Source of the DNA: a virus
DNA: 64,000 nt
Direction: 5' to 3' (one strand)
IMG/VR virus record: IMGVR_UViG_3300049218_000295
Location: 62,001 to 126,000 of that record
Shown in pieces: positions 43,829 through 52,515 of this stretch. Position numbers and translations under genes: made by a program. The notes under the pieces were generated by a model. It was given only the letters and a program-made list of their open reading frames with translations, had not been told where the DNA came from and searched no databases. Positions within the stretch are counted from its first letter, which is position 1, and each line of letters opens with the position of its first letter.

Positions 43829-45238
43829 ATGGGTCTTTTGCGCGACATCGAAAATATCGTCAACAACAGCATTAACACCTATTCGCATGTCAAGGTTTTC
43901 CCCAGAGGCTTGCCTTTCTTCCAGGACTCTCTACTCCGAGGAACCGTCCGCTTCGGAAAGCGAACTGGCAACAGCATCGCTACTATCAACCCTGACAACA
44001 CTCAATATTTTGGAGCGGCAGCAAGCGTCAATGATACCCAAATTACGCTTTTATATCCCTCCCAATGGTTTGATGTGGCTTGCATTTTGTCGCTTGGTCC
44101 AGGTGAAGAACTGGCTCAGATTGTGGATGTCAGCGATGAGCAGATTCTCACACTTCAAGATCCGATTGGAAATTCCTACACCACGGACCTAGACAATCAA
44201 ATTCTGCTCTGGGCTTTCCCACTCGTCATGCACACCGACGCCGCCGAGGGTGCAACAAGTATCACGGTAAGATCGCACTATCCTCTTGGCAACGGTGAAG
44301 TATTTACATACATGCAGACTCCCGGACTACTGGAATCACTGTTTGAAATTGACGTTCTCACCGCCACTTACAATGGGACTTCTGCGGATCTCTACTATAC
44401 TTCAATTTATACTTTGACACTGGCCAAACCTCTACCTAGTGCTCTCATTCAAGAGAGTCAAGTTTATCACCGTGCTTATCCAGCTTACTTCTCCCAGCCC
44501 GTCCCAGTTCCTTTATCGATTAACTCTGCGGAACCAGTTGGACCGTTTCTTCTCGACTTGCTTAGCGGTAAGATTATTGAGGGTTCCAGCGTTAAAGAGA
44601 CTTTTGCAGTTTGCACCTTGAATGCTTCTGGTGATTACGTCCTAGGAAACTCCGACGGCTTCGTCACTGTCCCCAAGAATACAGTGATCCTAGAGAGGCA
44701 AGTCTCTTCCGATTTCCCAATGTTCTGGGAGCTAGCGGAAGGGACGATGCGGCTCACTCCAAACAGCAGCGTCTTTATTGTAAACCAGGATGTTAACCGA
44801 CTCTTTTTCTGTTGTGGGACTCGTTGTATTCCAAATTGGCAGGCCAATGGCAATAGCTGGCGGCTAACTCTACAGGCAACCGATAGCTGCACGGTAAATT
44901 TCTTTTTCCATCCTTACCCCGTTCAATCTTTTTCGTGTCCGGCGGGTGCAACAGTGAACGCGATTGTCACAATACCGGTTGGTACTGATCCTGTTACCGA
45001 AATAGAAATCAATGTTCTTGGTCAATCCGAAATTTGCCAAGTTGAAATGTCTGATTGGACGCCTGTAGGTAATACGGTTACCCAAATTCAGTACAGCCTA
45101 GTCGCCCAGGCCACCGGAATTGCGACGTATCAATCGACTGGTTTGGTAGTTAAACCCTTTTTCCTAAGCGTCGACTTCTTGCAGGCAACTTACGACCAGG
45201 AAAATACCACCTATGACGGTGGCAAAGTCTACTTCTAA
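43829..45238 (+). CDS. Virion structural protein
   Basis: A 469-residue beta-rich protein with a short N-terminal helix (LLRDIENIVNNSINTY). It has no catalytic motif. Seven Cys residues occur in the C-terminal half (LFFCCGTRC). It follows a fibre-associated gene and carries typical jelly-roll-like strands, so it is probably a tail or fibre component. Not assigned to a family. Confidence 0.55.
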   Translation: MGLLRDIENIVNNSINTYSHVKVFPRGLPFFQDSLLRGTVRFGKRTGNSIATINPDNTQYFGAAASVNDTQITLLYPSQWFDVACILSLGPGEELAQIVDVSDEQILTLQDPIGNSYTTDLDNQILLWAFPLVMHTDAAEGATSITVRSHYPLGNGEVFTYMQTPGLLESLFEIDVLTATYNGTSADLYYTSIYTLTLAKPLPSALIQESQVYHRAYPAYFSQPVPVPLSINSAEPVGPFLLDLLSGKIIEGSSVKETFAVCTLNASGDYVLGNSDGFVTVPKNTVILERQVSSDFPMFWELAEGTMRLTPNSSVFIVNQDVNRLFFCCGTRCIPNWQANGNSWRLTLQATDSCTVNFFFHPYPVQSFSCPAGATVNAIVTIPVGTDPVTEIEINVLGQSEICQVEMSDWTPVGNTVTQIQYSLVAQATGIATYQSTGLVVKPFFLSVDFLQATYDQENTTYDGGKVYF

Positions 45239-45250
45239 AGGAGAGAGTCT

Positions 45251-45538
45251 ATGAAGATTTATCAAATTGGTGATGAAATTCCGGATGAGGAAGTTAAAGC
45301 CCCTGATGCAGATAAGGTCCTTACTGTGGACTCGCTGCGAGCCAAGCTTCACGAAATGAGCATTATGGCAGATATTGAGACTCGGTCCAATGACGTTTTG
45401 GTGCGGGTCCTCGATAACATCGGTACCGGACAATTTTTGGCCAACGCCGTGGATGACCACTTCTGGCTCAAAAGCAAAGCTTACAAAACAGAGCGCCGTG
45501 GAACTTCGGTGGTTTATTTCCTGAAAATGGATAAGTGA
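45251..45538 (+). CDS. Small hypothetical protein
   Basis: A 95-residue acidic protein behind AAAGGAGAGAG. It has a helix-rich first half (LRAKLHEMSIMADIETR) and a beta end. The stop overlaps the GTG start of the next gene. No family recognised. Confidence 0.55.
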   Translation: MKIYQIGDEIPDEEVKAPDADKVLTVDSLRAKLHEMSIMADIETRSNDVLVRVLDNIGTGQFLANAVDDHFWLKSKAYKTERRGTSVVYFLKMDK

Positions 45539-45846
45539 ACAGCAAATTCATTCCGACCATTATCATCGTGCAGGAGCTTCACACCGAGTATCGCGGCTAT
45601 ACTCTGCAGGGCCGAGAATTTGTTCTGAAGCACCCTCAGCCTCGTAAAGATGAGGGCATCTTTATGGATGGGGCCAAGGTGGTTGATGAATACTGGGTTG
45701 TCAGCAAAGAAGAGTACATGCGGGTGGTTCCTGAAGCTAGGAACCAGGATTTCGATTCGGAAGAAATTTATATACCAACTTTCGTAGCAAGGCTTTCATT
45801 CCGCCCGTGCTACGTAAAGTCTTCGGCTCAAACACTCCTGGAGTAG
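45535..45846 (+). CDS. Small hypothetical protein (GTG start)
   Basis: A 103-residue protein with a GTG start in the end of the preceding gene. The core is beta-like (TIIIVQELHTEYRGYTLQGREFVL). Its last 110 bases overlap the end of the leftward gene at 45737. No family recognised. Confidence 0.5.
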   Translation: MNSKFIPTIIIVQELHTEYRGYTLQGREFVLKHPQPRKDEGIFMDGAKVVDEYWVVSKEEYMRVVPEARNQDFDSEEIYIPTFVARLSFRPCYVKSSAQTLLE

Positions 45847-46030
45847 AGCGGACCACCTGCCATACTCCTGGTTCGCGTGTTTCATGAGCTTCTAGACTGA
45901 AACCGCACTTGGAACAATTCACATGCTCTCGGAGCAGGACAGAACAATTCTTGCGTTTCAAGGGTTCTCCGCAAACGCAAACACTAGGATTAAATTTGTA
46001 AGCTTCGCCGTTGTGAATTATCGTGTCCAT
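45737..46030 (-). CDS. Small zinc-binding-type protein (leftward)
   Basis: About 97 residues. Met codons at 46036 and 46030 are both possible starts; the second gives better spacing from AAAGAACGG. It carries CVCGEPLKRKNC and NCSKCGF, a C-x-C...C-x2-C set typical of a zinc ribbon, followed by a basic C-terminal tail (LLRKLVYKFLPNRN). It overlaps the rightward gene by 110 bases at the 3' end, which is unusual in this window and suggests one of the two frames may be shorter or the genes are expressed at different times. Confidence 0.5.
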   Translation of the reverse strand: MDTIIHNGEAYKFNPSVCVCGEPLKRKNCSVLLREHVNCSKCGFSLEAHETREPGVWQVVRSTPGVFEPKTLRSTGGMKALLRKLVYKFLPNRNPGS

Positions 46031-46173
46031 GTCCATCCGTTCTTTTATGGTGTTATGCGTCTGCTGCAAAATAGCATGATGGGAGCACGGTGTCAATAAA
46101 TGTAGTCTACAGCGAAACTCATATTTATCTTTAAGCTTGAGTTACACAGAGTAATATTCTAAGGAGTCTATAC

Positions 46174-47412
46174 ATGAGCTTTGATATTGATGTGCCGGAG
46201 AACACTTCTCAACCACAACAGGCAGCGCCAGTCACTCCTGCCGCAACCCTTCCAGCCCAAGGGACGTCAGTGGACCTACCAGACTTAGAAATGGCGGGAC
46301 CCCGCACCAAAGCGGCCTATGTGGTTGAACCCGACCAGAAAGAACTAGCTGTCAAATTTGGAATCATTGGTTCTGGTCAAGGTGGTTCTCGCTTAGCTGA
46401 TACTTTCTACCAACTTGGCTATCGTCGGGTGTGTGCAATCAATACAACTCACCAAGATTTTTTGGGGCTTGAAATTCCAGTTAAGAACCAAAAAGTTCTT
46501 GAAGAATCTGAAGGCGGAGCGGGTAAGGACATTAAGAAGGGCGAAGAAGCACTTTCTCATGCTACCGAGGAAGTGATGAACCTTATGCGCCACTCTTTCG
46601 GTGAAGATATTGAACACATTATGGTCTGCGTCGGCGCAGGCGGCGGCACAGGAACTGGCACGGCTCTTGGCCTTGTCAAACTCGCACGCTACTACATGAG
46701 ACAGCTTAACAAACCCGAAAAGGTTGGGATGATAGTTTCCCTCCCCAAATTTATTGAAGGCGGTAAAGTCCAGGCTAATGCTCATGAACTGCTTACTGCT
46801 TTGGCTCCGGAAGCCGCTTTGGCCAAATTGGGTCCAGATGCCTCAGGCAGTCGCCTCTCCCCTTTTGTCTTGGTAGACAACGAAAGCATTCACCAAATGT
46901 TTCCCGATGTCTCGGCCAAAAAATTCTGGCAGACCGCCAATCGCAATGCCATTGGACTCTTTGACATTTTCAACGTTCTTGCGGCCCAGAAGTCGGCATA
47001 CCACACTTTTGACCGAGCAGACTACCGTAACATGTTGGACTCTGGGGTCCTCATTTTCGGGGCAACAAAGCTCGACTCTTACAAAAGTGACACCGACATT
47101 TCGGATGGCCTGCGCACCAACTTAAAGAGGACTCTCCTCGCGGATGTTGACATCACCACGGCAACCCACGTTGCTGGGATTTTGGCAGCCCCAGATGCAA
47201 TTCTTGAAATTTTGCCACAATCACACATTGACCTTGCTTTTGCTACCTTAGAGCGCATCTTAAGTGGCGAGGGTAGAAATCTAACTGTTCATCAAGGTGT
47301 CTACGAAGCCTCCCCCAACAAGATGGGACTTTTTCTCTACACCATGGTGGGCGGATTGACAATACCACAAAAACGGCTTGCCATTATGAAGGCCCGATCC
47401 GGTACAGTGTAA
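46174..47412 (+). CDS. Tubulin/FtsZ-family GTPase (PhuZ-like role possible)
   Basis: A 412-residue protein with the tubulin-family signature GAGGGTGTGT at 154-163, an N-terminal nucleotide loop FGIIGSGQGGSRLADTF (62-78), and a T7-type loop FDRADYRNML in which D280 and D283 stand for the catalytic acids of FtsZ (NxDxxD pattern). These are the parts needed to bind GTP and hydrolyse it on polymerisation. The first ~57 residues are a Pro/Gln-rich extension not seen in FtsZ. Phage members such as PhuZ make a spindle that centres the phage genome in the cell; no nuclear-shell gene is seen in this window. A strong ribosome site (AAGGAGTCTATAC) precedes the ATG, with an intergenic region of its own, but no clear promoter. 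Confidence 0.85.
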   Translation: MSFDIDVPENTSQPQQAAPVTPAATLPAQGTSVDLPDLEMAGPRTKAAYVVEPDQKELAVKFGIIGSGQGGSRLADTFYQLGYRRVCAINTTHQDFLGLEIPVKNQKVLEESEGGAGKDIKKGEEALSHATEEVMNLMRHSFGEDIEHIMVCVGAGGGTGTGTALGLVKLARYYMRQLNKPEKVGMIVSLPKFIEGGKVQANAHELLTALAPEAALAKLGPDASGSRLSPFVLVDNESIHQMFPDVSAKKFWQTANRNAIGLFDIFNVLAAQKSAYHTFDRADYRNMLDSGVLIFGATKLDSYKSDTDISDGLRTNLKRTLLADVDITTATHVAGILAAPDAILEILPQSHIDLAFATLERILSGEGRNLTVHQGVYEASPNKMGLFLYTMVGGLTIPQKRLAIMKARSGTV

Positions 47413-47435
47413 GCTTACTCTCTTAGGTGGATTAA

Positions 47436-49973
47436 ATGAACCTTGAAGGCCTAAATTACGATAGCAAGTTGAGCATTGATGACCTAACCTTCAATGCAAG
47501 TGTTCAGGAGCAAGCTATTCTTGACCGAACCACCATCATTTTTGGTGGTGGAACACAAGAAGGCGCTCCGATTCTCCCGACTCCGCAGTACGGGATCAAC
47601 CCCGCCAAAATCATCGCGAGTGATACAACCAGGCCACTACTAGTAACGGCTGATACCAACACTGCCCTTACAATTGATGTCAATCCAGGAACAACTGTCT
47701 CACCTAACGGGTGCATTTGTACGGTCCCCACGGCGATCCAGGCTTTACAGCTCGCAAGGACCCTGGTGGGTGATATCATAGTTGTCTACACTCAAAACCA
47801 AATTGTAGATAGCGCCCCAGTTCGAATTACTCGGTATGGCGTAGCCGAGCCTGTGCGCAGAACGCAGAATACACAAATCGTGAACTCAGCCCTGCTTTCA
47901 GACTTCACCAACCCCGTTTTATTTCCGCCTTCGGTCATGCAGAACATCGTGAGTTTGGCGGTGGTTACGGTGGTGCAGACTCAGACTGGCTTAGAACTGC
48001 AAATCGACCTTTCGGCTTCAACCTATGTTTTCAACCGCCCCTGGTATTCACCGGTGGATGTCCAACATCGTTCTTATCTCGGTACTGGTGTTGCCACAGA
48101 GAACAACCCTCACGCCACTTCATTTAATGACTTGTCTTCCGGGAACTTGACCTTATATCAAGAAGTCCTGCCCTATGGAATGGTACAATCTCGGGATGAT
48201 GCTTTCAAGGGAATGCCGGGCTATTCCTGTACAGAAACTGTAACTCCTTCCCGCATTCTGACCGACACTGGCGGCACGATCACCGCACAATCTCGCTTTG
48301 GTGGGGTGGGAGCACAATATGTTGTGCTTTCGGCTTACCCATGGGCCATGGGCTCCATGTATTCGATCTCTTCGCTATCGAGAGAAATTGCTTTTGATTG
48401 GATCAAAGGCACCAGAATTTTGGTGCTACCAGCAAGTGAAGTTCTTACTGAAGATGCCATTATTGCATACACACGTGTCACTGCACTCGAACCACCGGCC
48501 TCTCTTCTATCAAACACCATTACGCTCGGACAGCCTAATATTTCCGAAGAGCTTATTTACACAGGTGGACTAGCCGTTTCCACCCTCACCAACCCAAGTA
48601 TTGCTTATGACGGCTCTGGTCCTGTTCCTAGGAACTTCACTATTTATGCGAATAGTGACGGCTCTTTACTCAGTTCCCCTGGAATCCTTCAGCCAACGGT
48701 GACGTTAGATGCCATTGGAACTAATATTAATGCACTCACAATTGCACAGTTTGGACCTGCACACCTTTCTGTTGGTCTTGCCAATGCTGTTTCTGGCCCC
48801 AACCTATCTGTAGTTATCACTCTGTACGGTGTGGATAACGACAACAACAATATCCAAGAAACTGTGACTTTCGGTTCTTCCTGGGTGCCAGCCTCTTTGC
48901 CAGGCACCGAAAATCTTAACCAGTACATCGTGACCAACAATGTTTTTGCAAGCTTAACGGGCTACCAGGTCGTTTCCCGCGCTAACGACGGACCAAACTC
49001 CCAAATCATCATTTACGCTGAGTACCAATCCGAGATTACTCCGGCTCTAAACAATTTGGCACAAGCTGTTGGTGTTGCTTGGAGTGGCCTTTCTATTTCT
49101 TCGGTTGTCGATCTCCGCCATGTGGTTAGGGCAATTCCCGAAATTCCCAACCGTTATCAAGCCATTGGGGAAGCTTATGGAATCGGTGGAACCAGCCCCA
49201 CTTTCTTATTAAGCGAAGATTTTGCTGCTCCTCAACACCAAGAGACAACTACGGGAAGCCAAGCCGCTACATCCGCCACTTTCAATATTGACATCAACGA
49301 TTTCAGTCTGATTCAGACTAGCGACACCATCACCTTACCAAATGGTTCAACACTATCTCCCGTCTTAGCTCCGTCCATCCCAAATCGGACGCTTGGTCAG
49401 TTTCTTGCTTCGGTCTCAAATCAATCAACTCGGGACGACATGATTGCGACTCTGAATTACTCTGGTTTTAGCAGCGGGGTTACTGCCGTCGCTGACATAA
49501 ACTCCAACGTGGCCCAGGTCGACTGCACTTCCACGACAAAGGGCTCTGCTGGTAATGGTACAGTTACAACTTCCTTGGCAAACCCCAATTGTATTACGAC
49601 CTCCGGGGCGGCAGTTGGTGGTTACGACACTTTCGGCCAAATTCACCTGGTGCGCCACTGGGATTACATCAATAGCACTATTCCTTCTTCATCCGTTTAC
49701 GAAGTGTCTTACTTGCAGTCTCGTTACCAATCACGAGCTATTGCTACTGACGGAATGAATAATTTGATGCTCGTGGCCTACGGTGTTCCACAACCCTACG
49801 CCAGCAAACTTCAAGTAAGAATGCGGGTCGCACAGGGAACCTTCGACTGGAACCCTTGGCAAGTGGTTACAGGCAATGGAAACAGCTATACTTTGAGCGC
49901 TCCTGGGGTAACAAAGGTCCAAATAGAACTATTTGGTCGCTGCTCCGGGTTCTCTTTATATGAGTGGAACTAA
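47436..49973 (+). CDS. Large virion structural protein
   Basis: An 845-residue beta-rich protein with few charged residues and no catalytic motif. A region at about 620-720 includes Thr/Ser-rich repeats, and a C-terminal end (VQIELFGRCSGFSLYEWN) resembles a capping strand. Probably a tail-side structural component because of its setting after the fibre region and its co-directional neighbour. Start behind AGGTGG. Confidence 0.55.
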   Translation: MNLEGLNYDSKLSIDDLTFNASVQEQAILDRTTIIFGGGTQEGAPILPTPQYGINPAKIIASDTTRPLLVTADTNTALTIDVNPGTTVSPNGCICTVPTAIQALQLARTLVGDIIVVYTQNQIVDSAPVRITRYGVAEPVRRTQNTQIVNSALLSDFTNPVLFPPSVMQNIVSLAVVTVVQTQTGLELQIDLSASTYVFNRPWYSPVDVQHRSYLGTGVATENNPHATSFNDLSSGNLTLYQEVLPYGMVQSRDDAFKGMPGYSCTETVTPSRILTDTGGTITAQSRFGGVGAQYVVLSAYPWAMGSMYSISSLSREIAFDWIKGTRILVLPASEVLTEDAIIAYTRVTALEPPASLLSNTITLGQPNISEELIYTGGLAVSTLTNPSIAYDGSGPVPRNFTIYANSDGSLLSSPGILQPTVTLDAIGTNINALTIAQFGPAHLSVGLANAVSGPNLSVVITLYGVDNDNNNIQETVTFGSSWVPASLPGTENLNQYIVTNNVFASLTGYQVVSRANDGPNSQIIIYAEYQSEITPALNNLAQAVGVAWSGLSISSVVDLRHVVRAIPEIPNRYQAIGEAYGIGGTSPTFLLSEDFAAPQHQETTTGSQAATSATFNIDINDFSLIQTSDTITLPNGSTLSPVLAPSIPNRTLGQFLASVSNQSTRDDMIATLNYSGFSSGVTAVADINSNVAQVDCTSTTKGSAGNGTVTTSLANPNCITTSGAAVGGYDTFGQIHLVRHWDYINSTIPSSSVYEVSYLQSRYQSRAIATDGMNNLMLVAYGVPQPYASKLQVRMRVAQGTFDWNPWQVVTGNGNSYTLSAPGVTKVQIELFGRCSGFSLYEWN

Positions 49974-49976
49974 TCG

Positions 49977-50876
49977 ATGACACAAAGTAGAATTCAGGAT
50001 TATGGCTCGCCGGTAGTAGCCCAAACTTTGAAAACGATGAACAAGTCGTTCGTCACTTCTGCCATTCTTTCTGGCAATCAATTCCTCGTTAATGGGGTCA
50101 ACCGCCTTCAAATCAACCCTGGAACTGCGGTCACCGACCAAGGTGTGCTCATCATTGAGAGTGAGATTAAGTATCTATCAATTCCAACTTCGGCAAACCC
50201 CGTCAGTTACACGGTTTACTACTACCATGTTGACCAACAGGTTACCGGTGGCGTGGCAGCGGTTTTGACCCTCGATTCCGGGATTTTGACCCCCGCTGTG
50301 GTCCAGGGTGTAATCCTCGGCTACATCATTTACCCTGGTGGCGGTGTGAACCTTGATGCCACAATGTTTATTCAGCCTCCGGCGCTGCAAATTGGGTCTT
50401 CGGCACCAACCGAAAACAGCGCTAACTGGATTATTCCCATTAAAAACCAGGGCTATCTCATTACTGCCCAAACGGGCGGCTCCATCACTTTCACAGACGT
50501 TTTTGATACATCGGCAACAATTCCGCAAGTATATTCGCGCATCATTAACAACACAACCACAGTTGGCACGATTACTATTGTTTATCCTTTCAAAGTTTAC
50601 GACATTCCCTACTACAAACTCCAAATAAACATGGGAGTGGATGTAAACGCAACCGTTAACCCATCGTTCATTGACTCTGGCGGCACATCAACAGTTTTGA
50701 CTCTGACCCCAATTACCGGAACCACAAACCTGACCTTCCAGGAGTACACGCTTCCCGCAGGTTCGGTCCAAACACCAAATTCGTTAGTTTATATCATGTT
50801 TGAAATTCAGGAATCACCAGGAAGGCAAGTTATTCTACAGTCTCTAGGACTGTCGCAGTATAACATACCATCCTAA
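49977..50876 (+). CDS. Virion structural protein
   Basis: A 299-residue beta protein starting four bases after the preceding stop. The N-terminal ~70 residues (VVAQTLKTMNKSF, then NGVNRLQINPGTAVTDQGVLI) recall fibre or connector N-termini that display a repeated beta sandwich. No further motif. Probably part of the same structure as the preceding protein. Confidence 0.55.
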   Translation: MTQSRIQDYGSPVVAQTLKTMNKSFVTSAILSGNQFLVNGVNRLQINPGTAVTDQGVLIIESEIKYLSIPTSANPVSYTVYYYHVDQQVTGGVAAVLTLDSGILTPAVVQGVILGYIIYPGGGVNLDATMFIQPPALQIGSSAPTENSANWIIPIKNQGYLITAQTGGSITFTDVFDTSATIPQVYSRIINNTTTVGTITIVYPFKVYDIPYYKLQINMGVDVNATVNPSFIDSGGTSTVLTLTPITGTTNLTFQEYTLPAGSVQTPNSLVYIMFEIQESPGRQVILQSLGLSQYNIPS

Positions 50877-50896
50877 CAGTCTAGTGAGGAAAGTCT

Positions 50897-51388
50897 ATGT
50901 CTGATCGTTCTCCTTTTGAAGGGCTCTACGTTATCGCCAAGTTCTACATGTCAAAGGCTCCGGATGGGACTATCCATTGCATCTCCCGAAGTCTCGGGAA
51001 GCTGAGTATTGTTGAACCGGCCCAGGAAAGCAAAGTCAAACATAAAGAGGTTTGGCTCTGTCGAATCCAAAAAGAAATCAAGCCCGGACTGAATCGCGGA
51101 GCTTTTATCTTGGATGCGATTAAAAAAGTCGAGGACCCAGAGGCCCAAATTAAGAAGATCATTCCAGGTTTCTATGACCTTCAAGCGGTAGGCAAGGCAG
51201 CAATGGTTCGGCCAAACTCCGACCCCGATGCTTATTGGATGCTCTCCAAAGTGACCCGCCAGATTTTCTCGAGCAAATACTACGCCGTGGTGGTCCCTAT
51301 CCAGTACCAACCTGATGGAACAGTTTTTGATATTGAAAATGAGGAAGAAACAGAAAATGCCCTGCATAAGGTTCCGGAGCAATTATGA
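50897..51388 (+). CDS. Hypothetical protein
   Basis: A 163-residue protein behind GAGGAAAG. It has an N-terminal aromatic and basic part (GLYVIAKFYMSK), a central charged helix and an acidic C-terminus. The stop overlaps the next gene by four bases. No family recognised. Confidence 0.55.
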   Translation: MSDRSPFEGLYVIAKFYMSKAPDGTIHCISRSLGKLSIVEPAQESKVKHKEVWLCRIQKEIKPGLNRGAFILDAIKKVEDPEAQIKKIIPGFYDLQAVGKAAMVRPNSDPDAYWMLSKVTRQIFSSKYYAVVVPIQYQPDGTVFDIENEEETENALHKVPEQL

Positions 51389-51672
51389 GGGTACGTGAGA
51401 AGAAAACTGGCGGCATCTACGAAGTTTACCCCCAGGGGCGACCTGAGGGCATTCGTTTCGTTTGTGCAACCAATTCTAAACTAGTGTTCAAATGGGAAGA
51501 ACTAGAAGCCTACATTGAAATTAAAAAACCTGCCAAGTCCGTCCAAAAGCACATCGGAGTGAAAATACCTATTGGTGCTTCGGCCTCCGTGAATTCAAGT
51601 TCTGAAGTTGCGACCCCGCGACGCGCAGTACAGCAAAATAGGTCAGCAAGGCTGGGCGGTAAGAAGATTTAG
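51385..51672 (+). CDS. Small basic hypothetical protein
   Basis: A 95-residue protein. Residues 1-52 look like a small beta barrel (TGGIYEVYPQGRPEGIRFVC); the C-terminal half is basic and Ser/Ala-rich, ending RLGGKK. It ends one base before the 3' end of the leftward tRNA at 51674. Function unknown. Confidence 0.5.
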   Translation: MRVREKKTGGIYEVYPQGRPEGIRFVCATNSKLVFKWEELEAYIEIKKPAKSVQKHIGVKIPIGASASVNSSSEVATPRRAVQQNRSARLGGKKI

Positions 51673-51673
51673 T

Positions 51674-51750
51674 TGGTTGCGAGTGAAGGAATTGCGCCTT
51701 CCGTGATCTTGGTTATGAGCCAAGCAAGCCTCTTTTGCTCCATTCTCGCG
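51674..51750 (-). tRNA. tRNA-Met (CAT), possibly initiator-like
   Basis: On the - strand 77 bases fold as a cloverleaf with the anticodon arm CTTGG-CTCATAA-CCAAG (anticodon CAT), a T arm GAAGG-CGCAATT-CCTTC, an acceptor stem CGCGAGA/ACTCGCA and an encoded ...A-CCA end. The 5' C opposite A72 makes the C1-A72 mismatch that marks bacterial initiator tRNA, and the ends closely resemble E. coli initiator tRNA. Odd points are a mismatch at 7-66, one extra base before the D arm, no GG in the D loop, and CG in place of TT at the start of the T loop. It could be a divergent functional tRNA or a decaying one. Confidence 0.6.
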
Positions 51751-51802
51751 TTAAATAAAGTAACATGGTGCTTACTTTTAGAAGAGATAAACGGGGGCAT
51801 TC

Positions 51803-52510
51803 ATGCGCAAAGTCAAAGTTACTCAGGAACAGATCAGGGAATTGGTAACAGCTTCTGAGGGCAACCCGGCTCTTGAAGAATTAGCTGGTGAATTACCTGG
51901 TTTGTCTCTTCGCATCACTAAGGATAAAGGCCAATTCAGCAAGAAGGGCGACATTCTAGAAGTTCAGCACTGCGAAGACAACAAAATTGACTTCCATTCT
52001 CCCTTTCGTTGCACTACCACCAACCCGGAAGTTGACAAGGATGATATCTGGCAACTTGACTGGATTATGGAAGGTCTCGGCAGCCAGAAGTATCTTGAAA
52101 TTGTGGATGAACCGCACAAAGCCGAGGAGCTTCTTGCTCTTTGGGAAGAAGCAGAGCAGCTCGAAGACGATGACAACGACGACTATGAAGAAGAAACTGC
52201 ATCTGTAATCGCTGCGTCTGGACCTTCTGAAGAGCAAAAAGAAGTTATGGAAGAAGTAGGTATGGATACCTCCGACCTCAAAATCATTGAAGGTAAGAAC
52301 TACAACCATCACGGGCAAGCCTATACCGATGGAAACTATTTAGCTTTTGTCGGAATGTCCTCGAAGGCGTGTGACAAGTTTCTTTACTACATGGGTGCTG
52401 AAAATGAAGCGGAGATAGTAGCCCTCTGGAAAGAGGTTGCTATTTATGAGGGCATCAGTGAAAGTCGATTGGAAGTGGACAGCGATGAAGAGGAAGATTC
52501 GGAAGACTAA
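51803..52510 (+). CDS. Acidic hypothetical protein
   Basis: A 235-residue, strongly acidic protein. It has a charged helix start (VTQEQIRELVTASEG), a central Asp/Glu-rich linker (EDDDNDDYEEE) and an acidic end (DSDEEEDSED). A tract such as this may mimic DNA charge or bind a basic partner; that is speculative. The ribosome site is weak (GATAAACGGGGGC). It begins a run of genes that differ in style from the virion block. Confidence 0.55.
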   Translation: MRKVKVTQEQIRELVTASEGNPALEELAGELPGLSLRITKDKGQFSKKGDILEVQHCEDNKIDFHSPFRCTTTNPEVDKDDIWQLDWIMEGLGSQKYLEIVDEPHKAEELLALWEEAEQLEDDDNDDYEEETASVIAASGPSEEQKEVMEEVGMDTSDLKIIEGKNYNHHGQAYTDGNYLAFVGMSSKACDKFLYYMGAENEAEIVALWKEVAIYEGISESRLEVDSDEEEDSED

Positions 52511-52515
52511 TCCTC

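Noticed and set aside
51673-51858. 61-residue rightward frame with TTG start
   Set aside because: It covers the tRNA-like gene on the other strand and the start of the next gene, has no ribosome site, and its sequence is not protein-like.
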